Origin: Mangifera indica | Taxonomy: Eukaryota; Streptophyta; Magnoliopsida; Sapindales; Anacardiaceae | Length of the DNA stretch: 64,000 bases | Direction: 5' to 3' | Assembly: GCF_011075055.1 (NCBI RefSeq) | Contig: NC_058153.1 | Coordinates: forward strand, 10,044,001 to 10,108,000 | Shown: piece after piece, positions 48,039 through 59,809 of the stretch | How positions within the stretch are numbered: the stretch's first letter is position 1 | How the letters are laid out: every line of letters starts with the position of its first letter | Translations under genes and position numbers: made by a program | The notes under the pieces: generated by a model | What the model saw: only the letters and a program-made list of their open reading frames with translations | Databases searched by the model: none | What the model was told of the DNA's origin: nothing

Positions 48039-49386
48039 TGATAAGGTCATTAATTGTTATTATTTTGATTTATAATTCCCTTGTGTTGTGTGGAAATTTG
48101 ATTTAATCTAATGGAATTACTTATCTTTTTGCATTTAGGACGCTTTGAGCAATTTTGGAATAAATAGGGCCAAAAAGAGGAAAAACTGCAGCAGATATAT
48201 TAAACTGGAAATTTCGTAATGCAGACTAGGCGTGGGCACGTGAAAGATGAGAGCAGAATCCGGAAAGCAGATCTGAACGCCCAGATCAGCTGCAAGAGTC
48301 CAGAAAATATTAAGATTTGCTTCCTAGGAAAAGGATAATCACCAGCTGGAAAAGAGGATTAATTGAGCTAAATAAGGAATGATATTTTTGGAAGAAGGAT
48401 TTATATTAGAAATACATATCTTTTCCTTTCTTTTTGGGAAGATATGGATTACTTTGCTTGATTGGATTAGGAGATTAGGATTCACTTTCAATTTCCAGAT
48501 TCTTAGTAGGAAGATAATATATATATACTCTTATTTTTATTTGATTATGATCATCCATTGTATTGAGAGAAATTAGAGAGCAAAACATGTTCTACAGTGG
48601 CTGAGTAATTTATCTTGGTTGAAGGGATCTGAAACCATGGAACTACAATGATTGTGAGATATATTTTTGTTCTTTAATGCATCTTTTAATTATTTGAGTA
48701 TTGGTTATCTTTCTGAATTATTTTTCATGATTGTATTGGTTGATTTCTAAGATGCGCAATTAGTTTATCAATTAATATAATCTATTGCTAGTTTAGGTAC
48801 TGAATCCGTAATTGTTCAATCCACCTAATCGAAGCGGCTACAAGGTTTATCGTTTGCTGCGTCAGAAACTTTAAATCCTAGGAAAATAATCAACTGGATT
48901 AAATGCAACGTCGTACGTTTGTGTTGTCTTGCTTCGTTGGTCTTTCTAATTCGTAATGCTATTGTTTAATTAAATTCGAGATCGTATCCGAATTATTAAT
49001 AAATAAGGGTTAATTGAAATACATGTTTTTGGTTAACTAATCATAAGGAAGGACAAGTTAATTTAATACCACAACGAATATTCGAATAATTAATTTGATA
49101 TTTTGTTTCGATGATCGATCGTAGTTCCAATGGTGGATGTGACCGAAAACCAAGGTTTGTTAAATAGATTTATTCCTTTTAGATTATTTTACTGAAATTT
49201 TTAATTAGTGTTTTTCATTATAATTTTCATTCACTTCAAAACCCCCCTTTTTATTTATTTTTTTCGATTTATTCGTGACGACATACTAATCAAAGCTCTT
49301 CGAGGGATCGATCCCTACTTTCCTTTACTACATTTTTGTTGCAGGAATTTAGGATTTAATTTGGGTGTCAACGACAACACGTACCA
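48039..49386 (+). repeat. Right LTR of the Athila-type element (1348 bp)
   Basis: Begins TGATAAGGTCATTAATTG and ends GACAACACGTACCA. I count about 25 single-base differences from the left LTR by eye, mostly transitions, plus a 2-bp difference in the TA run. Confidence 0.93.
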
Positions 49387-49391
49387 CTATG
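49387..49391 (+). repeat. Target-site duplication, right copy (CTATG)
   Basis: Identical to 37736-37740. Confidence 0.9.
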
Positions 49392-51268
49392 AAAAGATGA
49401 TACAAACCTAGACTGACTCGAATTTAAGTAAAAATAGAGAAAGTAGAGGAAAGTGATGTACACCTAAATAATTATTGATTATGTGTAAGAATGGTACTAT
49501 ATGTGGAAGCAATAAAGTTATATGAGAGATATATACCTATGAGATACATCATGCAGTTGGTGCCGAGGCACGTTAGCTACTATATTTAGTTCAAGTGTTC
49601 ATATTAAAGGATAGTCAGATCGTTTCCTCACTTTGTCAGTGAGATGCACCACATATATGTCTGTAGTAAAGGTCATCCTAGGATGGTAATTTAGATTAAA
49701 CTTCTATAGCTATAAGTATGTGGTATGGGAGAGACTGTAACCAGTTTTTTCGTGTGATTAGGTTATCATAGCTACTTAGCTCAAAAGTCCAACTGGTATG
49801 TGTACGAGGCACAATAGTTAGTAGATATCTTGGGATATTAATTGTTTTCATGAAGGCATTAGATATGTTAAGTTTAGCTTAGGCCTTAGTAGTTTGTGTG
49901 ACATGGCCTATGTATTTAGGGCATGAGGGTGCCAAGAATAGACAAATAGACATATAAGGATACCGAAAACATCCTCTTTAACTATATAGTGACTTCATGA
50001 TGGAATGTCGGGTTTAAGATTTGTTTTGTGTGCAAGGTGACAAAAAGTCACTTACTTACTGAGTGTTTATCCCTTACATATTTCTTTTTGTGATTTTATA
50101 AGTAGAGATGAGTAACAGAGCATACAAGGAAGTTGGTAGTCTAACTTAGGTCATTGCATGAGGTTAAAAGTAATATTGTCATTTCCAAATTTATGGTATC
50201 CATGTATTTACTTTAGCTTGAGGCTTTGTTATGTGTACTTATGCATTGTTTGAGTATGTTTGAGAATTTAGACATTGGTTATATGGACAATTTTATTTAT
50301 ATTGATAATTTTTAGTTATTTTAATTGTACCTTTTTGCACGCACTTGAGTGAGTGAAAAACCTTTTTAATAGCTAAAAAGAACCTGGAATGAGGTGAATA
50401 GGCTTTTAAAAATGCTTAGACATGGTCAACGTGGTTAAAGAGCACAGTTGGCATCTAAGTTTTACGACTAAGTTAACCTTGGTCAGAGTTCCTAACGAAT
50501 AATTTTAAATGCAATAAGAACAGGTAGTACTCTTTTAGCATAGATGGCTTACGTTTCAGTTCTTGTTTTTGAAAAATTTTAGAATGTTGCACATCCATGT
50601 CGACTTATACATGGTACGTGTACTAGCTTGATTTTACACAAGGCATAGTTGGTATAGCTTGAGCATGATTGGATAAGTTTTAGATGAAATCTTCATTTGA
50701 ATGGTTGGACATGTCTTTGCACAATTGGAATGTTTCCTTGGCATATGATGAAACAGTTGGCAAATACTAAAGAGCATGGCTATCATTTCATGAAGGAGCA
50801 CAATTAGAATGAAATAAAGAGAACAATTGGAAACATGTTGCATAGTTGGACTATTGAAGAAAATGGCATGACTGGAATCCATCTTACACAACTGGACTTC
50901 TTTCTTGGCATAATGATGGCATAGTTAGCACCAAGAAAACACGGTTGGACATGCAACTTTCTTCTTAAATGTCAATAAAATTTCCAAAAGCCTACACAAT
51001 TAAGGCAAAACTTATGCATGATTGATGTTTGGTTTCATTTTACTTTACAAATTGTATACTTTGTCCATTTTGTAATGTTTTGACACATTATTTGAACAAG
51101 TTAGCACTTTAAATTTATGTTTTTATCATCATCAAAACACTAGAGGTATAATAGTGAGTATTTATTGTCATACCTTTTATTTTGTTGTGAATGAGAAAGA
51201 GTTCAAGTTGTACAGTTCTTCAAACCAAATTCTAAGTAGGGGTATGTGCTTAGAGAAGGGTGTTACAA
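49392..51268 (+). repeat. Tekay-type LTR, second half after the Athila insertion
   Basis: The sequence resumes from 37740 and later matches the 3' part of the 25366 LTR (GAGTGTTTATCCCTTACA near 50070; compare AAGTGTTTATCACTCACA near 27630). It probably ends at GGGTGTTACA (51259-51268), like the LTR ending at 34134. Between about 50370 and 51200 there are many loose copies of words such as CACAATTGGA and CATAGTTGGA. These could be LTR-internal or a separate insertion, so the end is uncertain. Confidence 0.5.
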
Positions 51269-51289
51269 TAGTTGTTTGTAGAATTTTAA

Positions 51290-52088
51290 TATATGAATTC
51301 CTATTTTTTTTTTATGATTCAACAATTTTCAAGTCATAAGGAACATAATACAACCAATATTCATGCATAAACATGATTCTAACATACTGTGAATCCAAAA
51401 TCACACAAAATCCCCCAAATCATACAATTGAAGCAATCCTTTCTTAACCCTAAACATATAAATGCATATTTGTATATAATCATCCTTGTATAGTCAATCA
51501 AACATATACACTCTACAATACTATCAACAAAATCCAAGGAGCAGTACTCATAATCAAATATCCAACCATAGAACATCAAAAAAAAGGAGAAACCACTATA
51601 CTTACCTCATTTTTTATGATCTTCAGGTGGCTAGACTAGAATTCGATGTCTTGGTGTTCTAAAATCTTCCTCTCACTAACATTTTTTACTCTTTGAAATT
51701 TTAATGTATGTATGTGAGCCAAACAGCCATGAAAATCCTTTTATTTTGCAGAAATAACATCACAAACAATCATTCACCTCCAAGGAACATATGATTTCCC
51801 ATTTAAATATGGATTTTGAAATCAACACGAAATTGGTTCTTATCCAATTTCAAATTCTACAACAAATGAACAAGCGTGCTTCTCTTTTATGCATGATTGT
51901 TCATCTTCCCACACTTAGCCATTTTCATGCAGTCATACTTACCTTTCACAGGGCATGAACAAGTGTCCACCTCTATGGTACATAGTTGTTCCAACTCTCA
52001 AATAATAAATATACAATTTAAACTCCCCCAAGGTCAAAAGCAATGCATAAAGATAAAAATACTCTTAAGCATACCTATGAGTGTTACA
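51290..52088 (-). repeat. Tekay-type LTR fragment, inverted
   Basis: Read on the minus strand from 52088 it begins TGTAACACTCATAGGTATGC, with AAGAGTATTTTTATC next, matching the start of the plus-strand LTR at 36525. It then carries the same GAACAACTxxG and TTCATG words and, near 51606, the TGAGGTAAGTATAG segment. Its far end is not defined. Confidence 0.6.
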
Positions 52089-53160
52089 CATAGGTTGTCC
52101 CTCTCTTCGACAATTAATCACTTGAGCTCAAGCACTTTAACCTCTAGGACAGAAATCCTTCCCAAGACATCAAAGGACTCACCCCCTTTAGAAGTTTTAG
52201 AAGCGAACCTAACGATATTTCATTTTTTGAGACCTGTTTACTCAAAGCATAAGTCCACCAACCATTTTACTAACATGTATGTCTTTATTTTTGGCTTTGA
52301 TACCAATTGTCACAGGGCCAACTTTTCAATCCCACTTATGCCTCAAATTAGCACCTATGATGTAGCCAAGTTCCACCCAAACTTAATTCAATAATGTTTC
52401 AACATGTTAGGATCAAATTGTTACAAATTCAGTGGTCCAACAATGGTGAATATTGTATGCAATCACCAAGCAACAATCAAGCCACAAGTATACATCAAGT
52501 AAACAAACATGGCACAACAATATATAGGCAACTTTTTATTAATCTTTCTCAAAGTCATGAAAAAGGAAAATATGACATGTAAAAGACTCGCAAATGCTCA
52601 TTACATGACTAAAGGCACATGCCCCTATTTATACAACACATACAAGGCAATTACATAGAAGTTACAATGCTTCAAATTTGAAAATGGCAGTTGCAACCCA
52701 ACTAGCCCTTGCATTTATCTAAAGTCTTGTCGCAATAATTGCACCATCTAGGACAAGAAGAACCACCTAGACTCATCAATAGCTCATTCAAATGCAAACA
52801 CACCATAAATTTAACCACTTCCATGCAACTTTTGCAAACTAGGAAAAGCCACGCAAGCTTCATATCCATAACCAATCTACGACTTTTTTCATGTGACTTC
52901 ATTGTCATGCAACCCATTGAGCCAACCAGCCTTGTTTTGGGTAGATAAGACATTGTAATATCATCTTCATTTACTTCGCTATTAAATAACTTGATAGATT
53001 CGTATGTCGGATCAATTACCACAGACAGTCTACACAACCTATATGTTACAATGTAACCTATCTTGGGACCAACTTCCCTCATATTTGGCCTCATCCTTGG
53101 GTCTTGGTAGTTAAGGTTGTGAAACTTGGCTACTAATTGGTGGTGGGTATCGTTGTGCAC
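52089..53160 (-). mobile_element. Gypsy-type leader, primer site and LTR remnant, inverted
   Basis: On the minus strand a TGGTATCAAAGC primer-site-like sequence (plus 52294-52305) follows an LTR-type end, TGTGACA (plus 52308-52314). After it comes a gag-start-like frame, GESFDVLGRISVLEVKVLEL, interrupted by a stop and then by the inverted LTR at 52088. The LTR itself would run rightward from 52308, but its outer end could not be fixed. The 152-codon minus frame at 52702-53160 has no recognisable family and is probably fortuitous. Confidence 0.5.
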
Positions 53161-55130
53161 CTTTTTTTTTTATTTTTTTAAATTTTTTTTGCCTACTATA
53201 GTAGTAGATCATATTGGGCACAGTTTGAATAACCCACAGGTCGTGCCAAAAATAAGAGCCTGGGTTGGGCCTTAAACCCCTTGATATATCTATATATGAA
53301 GTTTTATTTTAGGTGGAATAGAATATAATTTATACAATTAAAAAGTGAAAAAAAAATTTCTTTTTTTTTTTTTAGCTAACCTTTAGTGGGAAAATGTAAT
53401 TTTCTATTTCAAAGATATCATTTCTGATCTTAAAAGTACATTCTTAAAAAGAAAAAGGTTTTAATTGTTTACCAATGTTTTTGACAATATCAATCTCAGT
53501 CAAGTTATTATTTATTTTGTTTTTTTGACATAAATGGCTTTTACAAAAGTACAAAAACCAGTTGTTTATTTTAAAGTGTCTTTTGACTTTTATATATCGA
53601 TTTTGTAATGTTCGAGAGAATATGAAAGGAAAAAGAAAAAGTAAAATTTCATTTTGAAAATTAAAAAATATTTTGAAAGTGCTTTTGAGAGAAGCACATA
53701 TTAAACATTTATTTGAACAATCTGTAAGATGGCAAGGGAGAAAACATGAATAAAATGCTCTTAGTATGAGTTACAAGATATGAAATTGGATATTTTTAAA
53801 TTTATAGTTTTTTTATCAATAAAACTCTATGCACTCATTTTTAAGTATTCAATTAAATAAATGATATATTATTATGTTATTAATATCCAATTATATGATG
53901 ACACATAATTTAAAATTCTAATTGAATAATCAAAACTAAGTGCACATAATATTCCTTTTCATAGCCCACTTTTGCTTTTTCAATTAAGAAATATTCACAC
54001 AAATTTATAAACTAAGAGTTGAAAAATGAAATTCAAAAAAGTCATGGGATTGAATTGAGATCATGCTTTTACATTAATATGAATGCATGTTTCGCAACAA
54101 ATTTTGTAAAAGGAATATTTTTTTTCAATAATATTTTACTAACAAAATTGATACTAATGGATAGTAACGGCTAACTTGTCACTATCTAATTAGGTAATTT
54201 TAAATTAAAAATAAAATAAAATAAATCATTAAATCATTAAATTATATAATGACATATTAATATTAATATGTATTAGTATACAATTTATATAAACATGTAG
54301 TATGACTCTTCTTTTTCATAATTTTTTCTATTTTTTATCACTTTTTTAGTGAAACAAAAATCTTTTTAATCTAATGTGAACACACAAAAACAAATATATA
54401 TTTAATGTTGAAACTTCTAATTCAAATAATTTTTTTTAAACTGATAACGTGATAATTATTAGTGAAGAGTAATATTATCTGTGCAAACATTTTTTATAAA
54501 TATATTCACACAAAGCAATGTGGTAATATATACTTACCGAAAAAAAGATATAATAATATGTGTTTGTATAATTTAAAGTGAAAGAAATAATAAACACTTA
54601 CAACATCGCATCATATATGTTGTTATATTAAACTTGTATAAATTGTAACGAATATTTGTACATAGAATTTTTTTCATTAGCTAATAAAGTTTAGAGACAG
54701 ATTTGTGTGGGTTTTTTAAAACTAAATAGAAAGCATTTTAGGTGAAAGACATTTTGCGTGAAACCCAAAATCAAATTCATATCGGCTAAACCCAAATCAA
54801 AAATATCAAAACAAATTCGTTAAAAACATTTATTAAGCAAATTTTGGCATGAGTTTAATAAAATGATTTATGGCCTCATGTTATTGCCTTATGAATCTAG
54901 ACAATGAAATTGCATTTTGGTTTGAGCATATGCTAAGATATATGGACGTAGACCAAAAATTTGGTTAGTTTTTGTGTGATGGCTAACACTAAAATTGGGA
55001 AACAAATAAACATTTTGACAAAATTGAAGATGTTTCTCTTTAAAAGGAATTTAAAGAAGACACAAAACTTTGGAGAAATAAATCTTTTTTTAATTCTAAT
55101 TAATATTACATAAACAAATTTAATTGAAAT

Positions 55131-55468
55131 TAGAGATGACAACGAGGGATAAGGTGACGTTGAATTAATCTCCGTCCTTGTTTTTGTCTTGTTTCTCTTT
55201 GTGAGAAAATTTTTTTCTCTCTTTCTCTTCCTTTTTCTCGTAGAAAAAACTTTTTTTATTTTTTTTTTATATGTAGAAGAGAGAATAAATTGAATAAATG
55301 ACAGTTTTAAGATATACCTATCCTTATTCACGTCTTATCTCCAATTATAAAGATATTAACCGTTTATATTTTTGTCTCCATTTTTGTTCTTAATAAAAAT
55401 TTGTCTCCCTATCAGATAAGGGCAACCACGGACTTTATTTGGAGGGTTGGGCCGGGTCACCATCCCTA
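55131..55468. mobile_element. MITE-like element with imperfect terminal inverted repeats
   Basis: The left end TAGAGATGACAACG and the reverse complement of the right end (TAGGGATGGTGACC) agree at most positions. They resemble the widespread TAGGGATGGCAA hAT-type MITE termini. The 338-bp interior is T-rich and non-coding. No clean 8-bp target duplication was seen. Confidence 0.4.
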
Positions 55469-57239
55469 ATGTCAATTCAACCTTGATCACCATCATTGGT
55501 CCAACATCTTTTAACATCTTTATTCTTTCAATAAGATTAAAAAATATACAGTGAAAAATCAATGGAAGACCAATTCTATAAAGGATATGGTTGGATTTAT
55601 ATAATGATACTATTGGATTTGGTCCACATGGGCATGGCCGTCGCTTCAATTATAATTAAAACCCAAAAAAAATATTAAAATAATACATCATTAAAAAAGT
55701 TTGATTATTATAATTTTTATCTTAATCTTAGTAGATTAAATTAATCTTGTCTTTGGGGTTGAGAAAAGATAGGCGGAAGAGAAGAGTAGTTGGGGTTTTT
55801 GTTTTATTCTAAGAAGTTCGACATGACACAAGCAAAGGGACACAGGCATAAAGGTATATAAAGGGCTTATGGGTTGGAGAAGGAGATGCCATTCTGCCAT
55901 TCTGCCTTTGTCATTATTTATTTTATTTTATTTTATTTTGTCCTACTTTTTCTACATCAAGACAAGCCAAGTGAAAGCTTTCTTTGTATTCAAGGATACT
56001 CTTTTGAGTTGGACTATTAGTTAATCAGTTAATTTTATCAAATAAAATAATAAATTAAAAAAGGGTGACCTCATCCTGTCTCTCCCTCTCTCTCTCTCTT
56101 CCATGTTCTAATTTTCCCTGTTTGCCTTCTTGATTCTTTGTGATGTTTATTAATTTTTATATACGTTTTAAGAAATATAAAATTGGGTTTTCTTAATTGT
56201 GATTAACATGTGATTAGAGTTGATGATGTTTCGTTTAAAGATGTATTGTCTTATTATAAAAGGAATACAGGCTACTAGCTAGAACAGTTTATTTTGTTAA
56301 TTATTTAATAATCCATTATTTAATTGCATGATTTATTAATAAATATTTTAGAGATCTAATCATGATATTATATCAAGAAGAGACTTGGTTAGGTTTCGCT
56401 CTTCCAACAATACTTAACTCTTAAATAATTCTTCATGATTTATAAAGTAACAACAAATTATATTATTAAATAATAAAGCATTAATAAAAAAATAAATATT
56501 AATTTGTATACTAATAATATTTAAAAATAAAAACAATATTGTCAGACTCATATTAGACGTTGACTCATTGAAAGGGTTGATTTGAGTTAACTAACAGTCA
56601 ATCCAATTGACTTAAGGTCAAACTAATGTACTATTTTAATAAATATTCAAAATAATTTTATATATTTAATAAATTGTATTAATAAACTTGTTTTTTTTTA
56701 TTTTTAATTATGTCATGCGTACATCATTGATTAGCCCTAATTAAAATCAATCGATCTATAAATCAACTTTTTGATCGAATCAAAACTCTGTTCAATTTAT
56801 AAAAATTGATGATTTGGATGCAAATATAAATCATTTAGAAGTTGTGCTGAAAATTAAATCACACTATCCATCCCAAAAGACTTTCTTTTTAAAAATTTTT
56901 GTTAAATATTTAAGTTTTTTTATATTTCTAAAATAATAGCTAATCACCCATTTGGTGATAACTTAGATTTTGTAAATAAAGCAAGAGGTGGGGGTATAAT
57001 AGTAGTTGGATAAAGAAGAGTTATTAAATGAGAACACATGCAAGATTGGGACTCATTAAAAGTTTCACGTCTCCTCCCATTGAATTCCAACTTTTCTCTA
57101 TGCATAATCAATTTTCGTCTTGCTTTATCTACAAATTCAAATGGGAAGTTCTCTTTTGGGCGGCTATGTTTTTTTCTTTTTTTTCCTTTTTGGTTTTTGT
57201 GAAATATGAACAATTTTGGTGTTTTCTCTTTCATTCATA

Positions 57240-58150
57240 CTTATCTCTACCAACTTATAAGTTAAGGTTGAACTTAATGGTTCAGTCTTAAAATAAATTC
57301 AATTTAATTCAAATTTATTTATATTGGATTTGATCCACCTACGATAGATTGATCTAATTTATTAAAGTTAAAATATCTAATTAATCTTGACAAAGAAAAT
57401 AACTTTACTGTCCTTAACAGTTATAGAAATTAATTATAGTTGAGATTTCAAAGTTTGAATTCCTAATTATCACTCAATATTAATGAACAGAAGTTATGTA
57501 ACTTTAAAAAGAGGTGAGGACTTCTAATTACGCTCTCTCTTCTGCTTCATCTTCTCTGTGAAGAAAAAGAAAAATATAAAAAATCACAGAATATAGAAAA
57601 ATTTTTAAAAACAAATTGTGTTGTGGATTAATAATCATGACCTGTGAATCACCAAACATCATCAGAGAATGAAAATATCGAATCTGGGTACGTTTTTATG
57701 ATCCTAGAACTATTTAATTTTCGCTTACAATTTAACTCAAACTTAAGTCAAATTTAAATTAAAAGGGTTGGTTTTTTTAAAAAAGAAAAAACTTAGTCAA
57801 ATACAAGTTAGAAAGAGTTTAACTTTGTTTAACGCGCAAGTCATGCAGATGATTCATTGAATTTGACTTGTGGCTTAATTTGAGTTATGTCAAATCATTA
57901 TCAAAACAATATTGTTTTGTTCATTGTTAAATAAAATGATAATGAACCTCAAATTTGAGTCACGAATCCAAGTCACAAATCAAAATCTTAAATTTGAGTT
58001 ATAAACTTGAGTCAAAGTCAAACTAAACAATTTTCAATCGAACTAAATTTAAATTACCTTTTACTTTAGCCCGATGAACTCAAGTCAACTAATTTTTTAT
58101 TCAAACTAAATTCGAATCAAAAGGTGTTTATACTCGATTTAGTTTGTTTC
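57240..58150. repeat. Degenerate TTGAATT/AAATTCAA repeat tract
   Basis: Same word family as the tracts at 15.5, 17 and 22 kb, with repeated AATTTGAGT, CAAGTCAAA and TCAAACTAAA. Non-coding. Confidence 0.4.
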
Positions 58151-58895
58151 CAACGCTATATTAATGAATGTTTTTATTATGCAATATTTTCCAAGTGGCA
58201 TTGCCATTTTTCATCTACATCAGTTAGGTGAATATCATACTCATATTATTTCGTAACTTTTCATCTCATTTATAATTTTTCTTTTTATTTGAATTCTTCA
58301 ACTTTTCTTCTTTTTATTGTATTTTTTTGTGGTGTTATTTGATAAAGTATTCTCTTTGTGATTTTTTTAATCACAAATAATGAAATTTTTTATTTTAATA
58401 ATATTATGTTTATAATTTTATATACAAATAATAATAATTATTATATAATCAAATATTATTTTATTTTTAATTATGTGATTTCTGGTTGTTTCTATTTTTT
58501 TTTATGCTAAAAGCAAAGTCTACGCATCTGACGGGTGGCAGATTTCGTTTAGTTGAATTGGCATATATGATTGTTTTGTGTGCGTTGGCGCCGCACAAAA
58601 GTGTTGATAGAATGCTGCCACGTGTTGATTGGACGGTCTGATTTTCACCAACTCCAAAGACAGCCAACTGAAAAGAGTCAAAATCAATTGAAAGCAACCC
58701 CATGATTCTTGTTGCAAACATTTTAGGCAACCGTTGTTAACCATTCAATTATCAAAAATAAAATAAAATAAAAATAAGAGGTAAAAAACCTTGTGATTTT
58801 TCACATTAAAAAAAAAAAAGTCACATTGGGTTATTGTCATATGGAGTCACTTTGATAATGATTTTGCATATATTTTTAATATTTTTATATTATTT

Positions 58896-58898
<3 letters not shown>

Positions 58899-58950
<52 letters not shown>
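58899..58950. repeat. (AT)26 microsatellite
   Basis: 52 bp of perfect AT dinucleotide repeat. Confidence 0.97.
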
Positions 58951-58953
<3 letters not shown>

Positions 58954-59809
58954 TTCCTCTTTTAGAATAAATGATATTCCCATATGAAATTGGGGCTAGA
59001 ATCTATCCCAATTAGAGATTGAATTTATAATATTTATTTTAATTTTTTTTAAGTTGATAGATATATTATTAAAATATTATTAATCAAATAAATAATACTA
59101 TTAAAAAGTAAATAATATTATTAATAAAATAAACAATATTATTAAATTGATAAATAAATTAATCTCAACTTATCGATTTGAAGCTTTAATTCAAGATTGT
59201 TTATTTGAGCTAAGCTTTGGAGTCTCAAAATCTTATACTTACATTTCTAAACATATTTCATTTAACCCTCTCAACTTTTAAAATTTGTATTATAACCCAA
59301 ATTCATACTTTGAATAATTGATAAATATATAAATTATAAAATTTAAAAATAATATGAGGGTGATTTTATGCTACTAACATTGTTTAATGACTTAATGTTC
59401 TTCGTAACCTATTCTTCTTTACACAAAACAAGGATTTTCCGATATATGATTTTTGTATAAATAATATAAAATATATTAAATTTATTTATATAAATTAATG
59501 TGATAATACACATGGAGTAATTTTGACCTGAAGAATAAGGTAAACAGTTACAATCATTAATCACTAAGAAAATTATGAGACATATGATAAAAGACTCTGA
59601 TTTTTTTAATATAAAGAAATGAAATAATAATAATATTTTTTAAAAAAAGTTGAGACATTACTTAACTGGCTCCTAAAGGTACCGTTAATTCACAATGTCT
59701 CCCTCTTCTATCTGTTTTTTACTCTTTACCCCCCAACTGTTTATCACTCCCCGCCAAAAACAGTTGGCCATATTTACAATCTCTACCCAAAACATCCCTT
59801 TCAACACCA

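Larger units (their letters stand above)
37741..49386 (+). mobile_element. Athila-type Ty3/gypsy LTR retrotransposon, full length, young
   Basis: An 11.6-kb element with 1350- and 1348-bp LTRs (TG...CA), a perfect CTATG target duplication, a tRNA-Asp-like primer site, and gag-protease-RT-RNase H-integrase in one original frame. A separate ORF-1/env-like frame follows, then a long non-coding 3' region and a polypurine tract. The tRNA-Asp primer site, the PWGA-less RT style and the extra ORF after integrase are typical of the Athila clade. By eye the LTRs differ at about 25 positions (near 1.9%), so insertion is recent. Gag-pol has five in-frame stops and a frameshift, so this copy cannot move by itself. 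Confidence 0.93.
53161..59809. other. Gene-free AT-rich intergenic region before SMAX1
   Basis: No gene was recognised over 6.6 kb. Contents include a MITE-like unit at 55131-55468, a possible TATA-box region near 55855 with a pyrimidine-rich CT run at 56083-56102, a degenerate TTGAATT-type tract at 57240-58150, a GC-richer island at 58505-58745, and an (AT)26 run at 58899. The right end must hold the SMAX1 3' UTR. Confidence 0.55.

Noticed and set aside
52702..53160. 152-codon minus-strand open frame, the longest unassigned one
   Set aside because: It overlaps a region read as a retrotransposon LTR, shows no domain or composition of a known family, and lacks supporting splice or promoter signals.
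55855..56110. TATATAAAG followed by a CT-rich run, resembling a promoter
   Set aside because: No gene, hairpin or long open frame follows, so promoter or microRNA status is unsupported.
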